From contig CAILWV010000041.1 in the NCBI GenBank assembly GCA_903838055.1, forward strand, positions 1 through 43,752: 43,752 nt of DNA, given 5' to 3'. Both the position numbers and the translations under genes were made by a program. The DNA is from an uncultured Bacteroidota bacterium. GTDB lineage: Bacteria; Bacteroidota; Bacteroidia; Flavobacteriales; Flavobacteriaceae. Of the stretch, positions 7,509 through 15,612 are shown one piece after another. A model generated the notes under the pieces. That model was not told the DNA's origin. It saw nothing but the letters and a program-made list of their open reading frames with translations, and did not search any database. Within the stretch, counting starts at the first letter, position 1, and each line of letters opens with the position of its first letter.

Positions 7509-8165
7509 ATGGATTTTAGACCTAAAGAAATATTATTTGGCACCAACTCGGATGGTACTAAATTTAGAATTGAAAATTGGAATTACGACGCATTGGCTGG
7601 AGTTGATTTAGCTAGAGGATTAGTAAATCTTTGGTGGTTGATTTTTTTGGCTTTTTTAATTTCACCTTATTTTCTAGTTATTACTCTTATGGTTTATTGC
7701 GGTAGACTTAACTATCTCAATATCATTGGAGCTGCTATTGGATGTTACATGCTATACGATGCCTATAATGGTTGGATATTTACAACTGGACTGCATATTT
7801 TCTTTAATGAAAAATGGATGAATTACATCATTTATTTAAACGTTATTTCAGTGGTTTTACATGTTTTTTTAACTCTCTTTGGAGCAACAACACATAAAAT
7901 AATTGTAGCAAGTATAAAAACTGAGGAGAAACGAACAGAAGCATTTCTTATACTTTTAGCCATAATAGGAGGTGTTTGTATTTTAATAACTAGTAGCATT
8001 CTTACTACTAATAAAGGATGGATGGAAAAAAAAATTAATGCTAATCTATATCAAATCCAACACGAACAAGAAGTAAAAGACAGTATAGAAAGTGCTAGAA
8101 TATATAATGGTGGCGACCCGTATGACCCAACCGACAAAGGAAAAGGGCATAGAGATGATTATTAA
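7509..8165 (+). CDS. Hypothetical membrane protein, four predicted transmembrane helices
   Basis: 218 residues, family not recognised. A polar N-terminus of about 37 residues (MDFRPKEILFGTNSDGTKFR) precedes four hydrophobic segments at roughly 38-65, 70-99, 107-126 and 146-167. The polar C-terminal tail of about 50 residues contains a GGDPYDPTDKGKGHRDDY end. There are no catalytic motifs I can name. It follows the 290-residue gene by 30 bases. No terminator is seen after it, and a 238-base A+T-rich gap separates it from the four-gene operon downstream. Confidence 0.7.
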   Translation: MDFRPKEILFGTNSDGTKFRIENWNYDALAGVDLARGLVNLWWLIFLAFLISPYFLVITLMVYCGRLNYLNIIGAAIGCYMLYDAYNGWIFTTGLHIFFNEKWMNYIIYLNVISVVLHVFLTLFGATTHKIIVASIKTEEKRTEAFLILLAIIGGVCILITSSILTTNKGWMEKKINANLYQIQHEQEVKDSIESARIYNGGDPYDPTDKGKGHRDDY

Positions 8166-8403
8166 CTAATTTTATCTATGTTTAATACCAAATTGACTAA
8201 ATTAGGTTACAAACTTAATAAATATTAACTATTTATGTTATGCACTAAAAAAAATTGTAGTTTTATAAATTATTAAATAACTATTTTTAACAAAATTTAA
8301 TACTAACAGGAATTTTGCTGAGAAAAACAATTAAAATAAAAAAAATCAAGTAAAAGATCTTACATTAGAATGTTAACAAAAAAAACTAAAAAACCTAAAA
8401 TAA

Positions 8404-10968
8404 ATGACTTTAAACGATCTACTTACAAATAGTGAAATATCTTTAAATACTTATGGTTTTTGTAAACATCATAAATTTCATTCTCTTTTTTATATTAATA
8501 AATATTATTCAACTAATAAAACATTCCAAAATTTATTATTTTACCAAGAATCCATTGGTAATGAACTTATTGATTTATGTTTAAAAAATTTTGAAATTCC
8601 AGAAATTAACGAATTGGAATCACCAATTGAAAACCAATATTTATTAAACTTTGAAATTAAAGAATTAAATGAATTGCAATTAATTTCTATTAATAAATTT
8701 ATCATTTTAAAATATTCTAATCTCTCAGCAAGAATTAAAAGCTCTTTATATAATTATTTGGATGGTAACATTAATATTAATTACTTGCTAAATGAAATAT
8801 ATTATAAGGAAAATTTTCAAATAGATAATATAAGCGATGTAGGGCGAAAGTCAGTTCCAGAAATAGAAATATTTTTACAATCTATAATTGAATTTTGCAA
8901 CAAAATAAATAATTTTGAAGGGATTGGACTTGAAGAAGAATTAAATAATTTAAATCCTAATCACTGTTTAATAAATATTAAAGTTGATGAATTAGATGAA
9001 CTACAATTAAATTTAATTAATAAATTTATTACTGCAAACTATTATAAACTGTCTGTTAGATGCAGAAATGGATTAAATAACTATTTAGAAAGTGAAATTA
9101 ATTTTGATAGTTTACTTAAAAAAGTCTTTAATAACGATAATTTTCAGATTGCTAACATTCGTAATCTCGGACAGAGGTCAATTCCAGAGGTAGAAAGATT
9201 TTTCTATAATATAAAAGAATATTGTTTTAAAATATGCAAATTTGAAAAAACTGAAATTGAAGAAGAGTTTTATTTACTAAATTCTATAAAATTATCACCA
9301 ACAAATATAAAATTATTGCATCAACAAATTATTGCAAATTATATTTCTGGCTTAACGAATCAACTTTCGAATAGAAGTAGGAATGCTATAAACCAATTAC
9401 TATCTGGACAATTAGATTTCAATGAATTTTATACTGTTATTTTTTCAAATGAACATTTTAAAGTAGAGAATATCCAAAATATAGGGCTGAGTTCAATTAC
9501 GGAAATAAGAAATTACATTGAAAAAATAAAATTATTTTCAATAGACATTATTAGTATTGAAGATGATGAAAAATTAAAACAGAAAGCAGTTAAATCCCTT
9601 TTAGAAATTCAATTTCCGAAAATTGATTTCAACATCTATTCAAACCTTACAAATAATATTTTTAAATTGATTGAAATCTTAATTGACTTTAATGAGATTT
9701 TTAGAAATACTGAAACTTATATTTTAAAAAAAACATTGAATATATATACTGATAGTAAAAGCACTGACATTAATACAATTATTTACAAAACTGGATTAAC
9801 AAAAGAGCGAATACGTCAAATAAAAGAAACTATTTTAAAAAAAATAGTTTTTGAACTTGAATTTCTTTCAAATTTTAATATTGATGACTTATTAAGATAT
9901 AAAATAGATAATTCAATTTCATTTATTGAAATAACGACTGAAAAAGGGAACTATATTAATAAAATTGATGAAACAAAATTTTCAAAACAATTTCAAACAC
10001 TTATTATTTCTAACTTTTTAAAAAAAAGTCATGAATTAATAGGAAATATTAATGATGTAATGACTTTTAAAGAAATTGTTTCTAAAAATAGACATAATTG
10101 GAAAAATTTTTACTTAATAAAAAATGAACTTTATTTTTATTTTGATTTTAATAAATTTGTTGATGAAGTAGATAGACGAATAAATGAAAGAACGACTGAG
10201 ACGTATTATTTTAATTTCAAAAGTTTTATTTCTAAATTTTTCAAAATTGAAATGTTGAATAATTTAGATGAATTATCTAATATTTGTGAATCAATTTTGA
10301 ATAATGAGTTTGATATTTATTTAAATTTTAATGGTAACATTGTCTTTGAAAGAAAAACTCTGAAAACTCTCCCAGAATATGCCTATGAAGCTCTAGAAGA
10401 ATTAGGAAAGCCTTCTCATATAGACGAAATTAATATTCAAATACAACTAATGAATTTGGGTTTTTCAAAAAAAATATCAGGTGCAAATTTAAAGCAAAAG
10501 GACGGATTCATTTCGTTCAGTAAAACAAGTTCTTTTGGTTTAAAAAAATGGGAAAAAGAAAGTGAAGGAATTAAAGGTGGCACTATAAAAAAAATAATTA
10601 GTGATTATCTAGAATTAAAAAAAGTACCTATACATTTAGTAGAAATAATGAATGAAATTTCAAAATATAGACAAACTAGTTTTAGAAGTGTAATTCAAAA
10701 TTTAAAATTAGATCCTGAAAAAGGATTTCTTTTCTTTAATCAAAACTTTATTGGTTTAAAAAAAATAGCTAGAGAATATGATAATGAAAAATATAATAAT
10801 CTTCCAATTCAATTAGGAAAAAAAATTGTAAGTGGAGTATCAAAAGGGGAATTCACTAATTCCGAATCTATAATTAATTTTATAATTTCTGAATACCATT
10901 TAAGTAAGGAAGAAGCAGAAAATATATTATACTATTTTGAAACTAATGTATCAACTAAATTATTTTAA
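8404..10968 (+). CDS. Alpha-CTD/sigma-like DNA-binding protein with HARE-HTH domains
   Basis: 854 residues, very A+T-rich gene. Three repeats of about 100 residues (starting near 87, 196 and 305) each end in a helix-hairpin-helix-like segment: DVGRKSVPEIE near 146, NLGQRSIPEVE near 255, NIGLSSITEIR near 359. Each is preceded by LS-R-N-L (for example LSVRCRNGLNNYL), which resembles the RNA polymerase alpha C-terminal domain. Residues about 455-480 (TGLTKERIRQIKETILKKI) look like sigma-70 region 4. Residues about 656-722 (ALEELGKPSHIDEIN to GLKKW) match the HARE winged helix, and 727-795 (KKVPIHLVEIMNEIS to NFIGLKK) look like a second copy. Bacterial proteins combining alpha-subunit and sigma features with HARE-HTH are described in the literature on that domain. 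It is the first gene of a four-gene operon. Its role is probably sequence-specific DNA or promoter binding for the ATPases encoded behind it, which is inference. Confidence 0.8.
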   Translation: MTLNDLLTNSEISLNTYGFCKHHKFHSLFYINKYYSTNKTFQNLLFYQESIGNELIDLCLKNFEIPEINELESPIENQYLLNFEIKELNELQLISINKFIILKYSNLSARIKSSLYNYLDGNININYLLNEIYYKENFQIDNISDVGRKSVPEIEIFLQSIIEFCNKINNFEGIGLEEELNNLNPNHCLINIKVDELDELQLNLINKFITANYYKLSVRCRNGLNNYLESEINFDSLLKKVFNNDNFQIANIRNLGQRSIPEVERFFYNIKEYCFKICKFEKTEIEEEFYLLNSIKLSPTNIKLLHQQIIANYISGLTNQLSNRSRNAINQLLSGQLDFNEFYTVIFSNEHFKVENIQNIGLSSITEIRNYIEKIKLFSIDIISIEDDEKLKQKAVKSLLEIQFPKIDFNIYSNLTNNIFKLIEILIDFNEIFRNTETYILKKTLNIYTDSKSTDINTIIYKTGLTKERIRQIKETILKKIVFELEFLSNFNIDDLLRYKIDNSISFIEITTEKGNYINKIDETKFSKQFQTLIISNFLKKSHELIGNINDVMTFKEIVSKNRHNWKNFYLIKNELYFYFDFNKFVDEVDRRINERTTETYYFNFKSFISKFFKIEMLNNLDELSNICESILNNEFDIYLNFNGNIVFERKTLKTLPEYAYEALEELGKPSHIDEINIQIQLMNLGFSKKISGANLKQKDGFISFSKTSSFGLKKWEKESEGIKGGTIKKIISDYLELKKVPIHLVEIMNEISKYRQTSFRSVIQNLKLDPEKGFLFFNQNFIGLKKIAREYDNEKYNNLPIQLGKKIVSGVSKGEFTNSESIINFIISEYHLSKEEAENILYYFETNVSTKLF

Positions 10969-10978
10969 AATTAACAAT

Positions 10979-11161
10979 ATGAACCCAAAAGAAATAAAAG
11001 AATTACAACTTAAAAAACTTAATGCAGTATGTAATGAAAAAGACATCAATTTTGAATCAATTTTAAATCTTCTCAATTCTGAAAAAATAAAAAAATTACA
11101 AAAAAAAAATCACTACATACAACAAACAATTATTGATGAAATTGAAAAAGCAATAAAATGA
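10979..11161 (+). CDS. Small helical protein of the DndD/DndE-like operon, 60 residues
   Basis: Starts at the ATG at 10979, ten bases after the previous stop, and encodes MNPKEIKELQLKKLNAVC and onward to DEIEKAIK. The frame is open further upstream to an ATG at 10937 that would overlap the previous gene, but the shorter form has the better spacing. It is lysine- and glutamate-rich and almost certainly all helical. The stop overlaps the ATG of the ATPase gene (ATGA at 11158-11161), so translation is coupled. Small proteins in the same position occur in other DNA-modification clusters, and this may be the local equivalent. I recognise no domain. Confidence 0.7.
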   Translation: MNPKEIKELQLKKLNAVCNEKDINFESILNLLNSEKIKKLQKKNHYIQQTIIDEIEKAIK

Positions 11162-13245
11162 AAATTAGCGCAATTAATATACAAAACTTTAGACAATATT
11201 ATGGAAATATCCATTTTGACTTAAGTCCAGAAGAAAATAAAAATATAGTTTTAATTGGAGGTAGAAATGGTTATGGAAAAACCACTTTTTTAATATCAAT
11301 TGTTTGGTGTCTTTATGGTGAAAAGATATCTCAGGTTGATGAAAATTTCAAAAAGGAAATTCAAAAAGAAAAAAATTATTCTCAATTTATGAGAGAATCT
11401 TTAAATTCAACTGCCAAAAGTGAAAGTCAAAATTCGTTTTCAGTAAAATTAAAAATTACAGAATTAGACCTTCCACAAATGAATATTAGTAGTTTGATAA
11501 TCAAGCGTGAATTTAATTATATAACAATGACTGAAAGTTTATCAATCATTGATTTTAATACTAATCAAGAACTTTTTATTGACAATGAAGATAAAATTAA
11601 TTTTATTAATGATTTTATTATTCCATTAGATGCAGCAAAATTTGTATTTTTTGATGCTGAAAAAATTGCAGCATTAGCTGAATTATCAACTAAAGAAGAA
11701 GGTAACATACTTAATGATGCGCTTGGAAAAATATTAGGATTGGATATTTTTGAAGATTTGATTGAAGATTTAGGTGTTTATTGTAATAATCTAAAAAAAG
11801 AAGTTGCTAACCAAAATATTCAAGATCAAATTAATGATAGAGAAGAAAACATTCGAATAAATAAAAAGGAAATAGAAAAATATGATGAAGATATTGCTGA
11901 AAAAACTAAGATTAATATTAAAACAAAAAGCAAGATTCAGGAATATGAAAATTATATAAATCAAAATGGGAATAACGGAATTGACGAATCAAATCGAGAA
12001 ATATTTCTAAATCAAAGAACTGAATTAGAAGAAACTAAAAACAAAAACGAGGATAATTTTAACGAATTAAGTGAACTTATCCCTTTAGCCATTTTGGCTG
12101 GAAAATTAGAAGAGATAAATGAACAATTATTACTGCAAGAGTTAAATGAAACAACGGGTAATTTTTCATCTGAAATAAATGATAAAATCGGAATTTTTAT
12201 TGAAAGACTTTTTAATCAGGCACCCGAACCAGAAGAAAGCTCCTTTACTTTAAAAGATAAAATGTTTTATTATAATAAAGCTCAAAATTTAAGTTCTGAA
12301 ATTTTTGAAGAAAAAAAAGAACAAATTGAACTCAGTTTTGAACATGATTTAAACAATTCCGAAAAAAAAATAATAAATGACGTTATAAACTTAATAAATA
12401 CCCAGTCAAAAGAATTATTTGAATCAACAATGGATAACTACAACAGTAGTAAAATAAATTTAATAGAGATAAATAGAAAAATCAATCGGATTGACGCTAA
12501 TGTTGTTGATGAATTTACTCGAGAACAAATAATTAATAAAGAAAATGCAGAGCATATTTTAGAAGATAATCTAAAACAAATAGGTGCAATTGAAGAAAAG
12601 AAAGAAAAGCTTAAGAAAGATAATATTAGATTAAATATTGAATACCAGAATTTGTTACAAAAAATAGATATAACACAAGCAAATAAAACTAAATTTCAGA
12701 AGACAAAAGAGTACATAGATGTACTTCAAACATTTGTAGATTCTCAAAAAAGCGCAAAAAAAGAAAGTTTAGAAAAGAATATTCTTTTTGAATTAAAAAA
12801 ATTAATGCATAAACTTCAAGATGAAAAATTAGATTCTAAATTTATTTCTGATGTTTCTGTAATTATTTTACCTGATAATGGAGGCATGAAGGTAACTTTA
12901 TTTGATTCAAATGGTGAAGAAGTAAAGAAAGAAAAGCTTAGCTCTGGTGAAAAGCAAATTTACATATCTTGTTTAATTAAAGCAATTTTAAACGAATCTA
13001 TTCAAAGCTTACCAATATTTATTGACACCCCATTAGGAAGATTAGATGATGAGCACATAAAAAACATATTACTTTATTATTATCCAGACTTATCTGAGCA
13101 AGTAATAATTCTTTCGACAAATAATGAAATAACACCGCGACGTTTTAAAGATATTGAACACAATGTTTCAAAAACATACTTATTAGAAAATGATGGTAAG
13201 AAAACAGATGTTAAATCTGGATATTTTAAAAATAATGAATTATGA
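11158..13245 (+). CDS. DndD-like SMC/Rad50-type ATPase
   Basis: 695 residues. The N-terminus MKISAINIQNFRQYYGNIHFDLSPE leads to a Walker A loop GGRNGYGKTTF near 35-45. The middle, about 215-530, is charged and largely coiled coil, without a Rad50 zinc-hook CxxC. The C-terminus carries the ABC signature LSSGEKQIYISCL near 595 and the Walker B/D-loop IFIDTPLGRLDDEH near 620-633, followed by QVIILSTNNEI. This architecture, with IDTPLGRLD and the ATPase head split around a coiled coil, is that of DndD, the ATPase of the DNA phosphorothioation machinery, and of related AAA proteins. It overlaps both neighbours by 4 bases. All nucleotide-binding motifs are intact, so the protein should be functional. 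The assignment to the DndD group is from motif pattern, not from alignment. Confidence 0.83.
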   Translation: MKISAINIQNFRQYYGNIHFDLSPEENKNIVLIGGRNGYGKTTFLISIVWCLYGEKISQVDENFKKEIQKEKNYSQFMRESLNSTAKSESQNSFSVKLKITELDLPQMNISSLIIKREFNYITMTESLSIIDFNTNQELFIDNEDKINFINDFIIPLDAAKFVFFDAEKIAALAELSTKEEGNILNDALGKILGLDIFEDLIEDLGVYCNNLKKEVANQNIQDQINDREENIRINKKEIEKYDEDIAEKTKINIKTKSKIQEYENYINQNGNNGIDESNREIFLNQRTELEETKNKNEDNFNELSELIPLAILAGKLEEINEQLLLQELNETTGNFSSEINDKIGIFIERLFNQAPEPEESSFTLKDKMFYYNKAQNLSSEIFEEKKEQIELSFEHDLNNSEKKIINDVINLINTQSKELFESTMDNYNSSKINLIEINRKINRIDANVVDEFTREQIINKENAEHILEDNLKQIGAIEEKKEKLKKDNIRLNIEYQNLLQKIDITQANKTKFQKTKEYIDVLQTFVDSQKSAKKESLEKNILFELKKLMHKLQDEKLDSKFISDVSVIILPDNGGMKVTLFDSNGEEVKKEKLSSGEKQIYISCLIKAILNESIQSLPIFIDTPLGRLDDEHIKNILLYYYPDLSEQVIILSTNNEITPRRFKDIEHNVSKTYLLENDGKKTDVKSGYFKNNEL

Positions 13246-14366
13246 TACGATTTAAAATTGATACTGATAATACTCATTTATTAGATAAAATAACAACTAT
13301 TTATAGTTTTAAGAAAGATACAATTACTGCAAGAATTGCAATATCATTAAGCATTAATAAAGGGTCACATTTTGAATTAAATAATGATAGTCTACCTTCA
13401 AACGGAAGAGAATATACACCAACAAGCAATTTTTTCGGTAAAATAATCGATGGTGTAGATAATTATTTGATATATAAAACATTACTAGACCAGCACTACG
13501 AAACTATATTATTAGAGAATGATTTTATCAAATTACTGAAATTTCACTTGAATGAGGGATTGCAAATTTGGCAAGATGTATTAAATAGTAAGTCCATTTC
13601 AAATGGGGAGCATATTGATTATTTAATTAAAACAATCAAAGATTCTCTCTCTTTAAGAAAAAACATAATAAGAATAAACTCAAATTCAGTTAATAATAAA
13701 GATGTATATGAATTTAGTGACCCTTTATCATTTATTCTTGGAAATTATGAAGATGGTACTGATGTTGAAATAAAAATAAATGATTTAAGAGAATTTGACA
13801 ATAGAAATATTGCTATAGCTGGAATGGCTGGCTCTGGAAAAACACAATTAATAAAGGACATATTATTTCAAATATCTAAAAACACTAATAACCAAATTAA
13901 ATTTATTTTTTTTGATTATAAAGGCGAAGGAAGTCAAGAACAATTAAAACCATTTTTAGATGCTACAAATTGTGAATTTGTTGATATCATAAAAGATGGC
14001 GGGATAAAGTTTAATCCTTTTTCATCTATTAATTTAACTGAGAATGAAAGACCTTTTAGTATAAACTCATTTGTTGGTACAGTAAAAACATTTGTTCCAG
14101 GAATTGGCGTTGTACAAGAAAATAATTTGAAAACTATATTAAGAAATATTCTTGACAAAAAAAATGGAGAATATCCCACTATAAATGAGTTATTTGAAGA
14201 TTTACAAGAATTTTATGTAGAAAATAAAATCAAACCCGATTCTTTGTATTCCATCATGCAAAATCTTACAGAAAACATTTTTAATAATCAGTTTGATAAT
14301 ATATTAAATAAAAGTATTTTAATTCCGTTGTATATTTTTCTTGATATTTACTCAATTCAGAATTAA
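13242..14366 (+). CDS. DndE-like domain fused to HerA/FtsK-type ATPase, truncated
   Basis: 374 codons remain. Residues 1-115 resemble DndE: a basic start RFKIDTDN, TITARIAISLSIN, and ILLENDFIKLLKFHLNEGLQIW, matching the order seen in DndE (TPNI-ARIA-S and a C-terminal LLK-H-EDG helix). Residues about 180 onward are a P-loop ATPase with Walker A GMAGSGKTQ near 195-203 and Walker B FIFFDYKGEG near 222-230, as in HerA/FtsK pumps. After about residue 360 (NILNKSILI) the sequence is antisense to the DUF4407 gene and the stop is accidental. The end of the ATPase core is therefore missing and the protein is probably inactive. It overlaps the previous gene by ATGA. Confidence 0.75.
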   Translation: MIRFKIDTDNTHLLDKITTIYSFKKDTITARIAISLSINKGSHFELNNDSLPSNGREYTPTSNFFGKIIDGVDNYLIYKTLLDQHYETILLENDFIKLLKFHLNEGLQIWQDVLNSKSISNGEHIDYLIKTIKDSLSLRKNIIRINSNSVNNKDVYEFSDPLSFILGNYEDGTDVEIKINDLREFDNRNIAIAGMAGSGKTQLIKDILFQISKNTNNQIKFIFFDYKGEGSQEQLKPFLDATNCEFVDIIKDGGIKFNPFSSINLTENERPFSINSFVGTVKTFVPGIGVVQENNLKTILRNILDKKNGEYPTINELFEDLQEFYVENKIKPDSLYSIMQNLTENIFNNQFDNILNKSILIPLYIFLDIYSIQN

Positions 14367-14847
14367 TTTCAGATTCAAGAATTTTAATTTCTAAAGGGGC
14401 AGAAATTGCAAACCCTAATACTATTGCAATTATTATTCTTGGAATTGCTTGTCCCATCTCCTTCCATGTAATAGAATCGGTACCATCACCTTTTCCTGTA
14501 CTTGAAATAATAAATCTATCAAGATTAAAAATAATAGTTCCCCAAACAATCATAAATAATACAATTCCTATACCTAATCCTAAACTTATTCCTGCCGCAT
14601 CATTTGCATCACCTTTAGTTTTAAATATTGTATAAAAAGCAAATCCTCCAGACACAGCAGCTAATAATCCCGTAGCTAATACAATACCTCCGATCCCCGC
14701 ATATTTAACTCGATCTTGTTTAGGTGATTTCATTAAAAAATAGGCATCCGCTCCAGCGCACCACCATAAAAAACGAGTAATTCGAGATAGTTGACTATTT
14801 TGATTCATATAAAAATTAGTATCCATAATATTATTATTTGTATCCAT
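14281..14847 (-). CDS. DUF4407 membrane protein, C-terminally truncated
   Basis: 188 codons. The start FLWWCAGADAYFLMKSPKQD, the paired hydrophobic segments, the motif FNLDRFIISSTGKGDGT and the segment AISAPLEIKILESEINSEL are typical of DUF4407 proteins, which are membrane proteins with four helices followed by a long coiled-coil cytoplasmic part. Here the coiled coil stops after KYQEKYTTEL. The last dozen residues come from sequence antisense to the convergent ATPase gene, so the domain is lost. The function of the family is not known. An upstream gene on the same strand ends 18 bases before its start, so the two formed an operon. It may still be translated as a membrane stub. Confidence 0.8.
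   Translation of the reverse strand: MDTNNNIMDTNFYMNQNSQLSRITRFLWWCAGADAYFLMKSPKQDRVKYAGIGGIVLATGLLAAVSGGFAFYTIFKTKGDANDAAGISLGLGIGIVLFMIVWGTIIFNLDRFIISSTGKGDGTDSITWKEMGQAIPRIIIAIVLGFAISAPLEIKILESEINSELSKYQEKYTTELKYFYLIYYQTDY
14310..14335. other. Junction of two truncated convergent genes
   Basis: Around 14320 the plus-strand ATPase similarity ends and the minus-strand DUF4407 similarity begins. Both genes lose their 3' parts at the same place, which is what a single deletion joining two convergent genes, or a misassembly, would leave. No IS end or target duplication is visible at the join. Confidence 0.65.
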
Positions 14848-14865
14848 AAATTTATTTGTTGAGGT

Positions 14866-15525
14866 TTATTCGGTTTTTGAAATAATTAAATTAGTTAATG
14901 ATTTATTTAAGTTAATAGTTGGAAGCTTTGGCTTCAACTCTATATTTGCTTTATTAATAGATATTGAATTTTGAGATAATTCAATTTCTGGTTTATTAGA
15001 ATTTATCATAGTAATATCTTTAGCAATTATTGGAAATTTAATATCATTTTTTATTGTTATGACTTCATCTTTTAAATCAACCATATTAATTATCAGGTTT
15101 TTTTTATAAATCCTAAACCCAAAACCAATCCCTATAAAATTAATTGTTGGATAGTGATAATTAGCAATAGTATTAATAACTCCTTTGCTTGATTTAATTT
15201 TAATTTTATTATCTAAGATACAATTTGGAATAAAATTAGTTTTGTACTTATATGAAGTTCCTGGATAATCAAAGTTAGTAGCTAATAAATTACACTTACC
15301 AAATCCAGGAAAATTATGATTAATTAAAAAATTATATAAAAGAACAAATGGGGCTTTATAATAAATACTCGAAAATAATTTATGCAACCATATTCTAGTA
15401 TGTAATTGTTTGTAATTAACAATTGTAAATATTGTATATGGAATTTGAAATTCAATCTTTAAATCCTGACCGTGAATAAGATATTCATAGCTATCAGAAT
15501 TATTAATTTCAAATTTTGCGCGCAT
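14866..15525 (-). CDS. Hypothetical protein, 219 residues
   Basis: Family not recognised. The protein is basic, rich in isoleucine, asparagine and lysine, and predicted to be mostly beta structure (many alternating hydrophobic stretches such as YHYPTINFIGIGFGFRIY). The first two thirds contain several aromatic segments (IWLHKLFSSIYYKAPFVLLYNFL). The last 50 residues form a low-complexity set of alternating I/P/N/K (ELKPKLPTINLNKSLTNLI). No signal peptide is seen. It has a good -7 box and lies 18 bases ahead of the truncated DUF4407 gene, so they share a transcript. Its very high A+T content matches the DndD-like operon and suggests shared origin with the accessory region. Confidence 0.65.
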   Translation of the reverse strand: MRAKFEINNSDSYEYLIHGQDLKIEFQIPYTIFTIVNYKQLHTRIWLHKLFSSIYYKAPFVLLYNFLINHNFPGFGKCNLLATNFDYPGTSYKYKTNFIPNCILDNKIKIKSSKGVINTIANYHYPTINFIGIGFGFRIYKKNLIINMVDLKDEVITIKNDIKFPIIAKDITMINSNKPEIELSQNSISINKANIELKPKLPTINLNKSLTNLIISKTE

Positions 15526-15557
15526 TTGTAACTTTTAATTAATTTTTAGTTACAAAT
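15524..15557. promoter_or_regulatory. Inverted repeat at the promoter of the 219-residue gene
   Basis: Ten-base perfect arms ATTTGTAACT (15524-15533) and AGTTACAAAT (15548-15557) are separated by 14 bases. One arm overlaps the start codon and the other overlaps the -7 box. Since transcription should start inside the element, a protein-binding operator is more likely than an RNA hairpin. Confidence 0.4.
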
Positions 15558-15560
15558 ATA
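15553..15560 (-). promoter_or_regulatory. -7 promoter box TATATTTG of the 219-residue gene
   Basis: TAnnTTTG match on the minus strand, 27 bases before the ATG at 15525. Confidence 0.55.
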
Positions 15561-15612
15561 TAGAAATAATTATTTAATACTTTAGAGCATACAAAAAATT
15601 ATTAACATAAAG

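Noticed and set aside
11158..13245. Rad50 or SbcC as identity of the ATPase
   Set aside because: There is no zinc-hook CxxC in the coiled coil, the chain is short for SbcC, and no SbcD/Mre11 nuclease gene adjoins; the context favours the DndD group.
13080..13277. 65-codon minus-strand frame at the DndD-like/DndE-like overlap
   Set aside because: Antisense to two well-supported coupled genes.
5800..15612. Direct repeat of the tmRNA 3' end as island attachment site
   Set aside because: I looked for CGATTCTCGGCGACTCC downstream and saw no second copy, so no attachment pair can be claimed.
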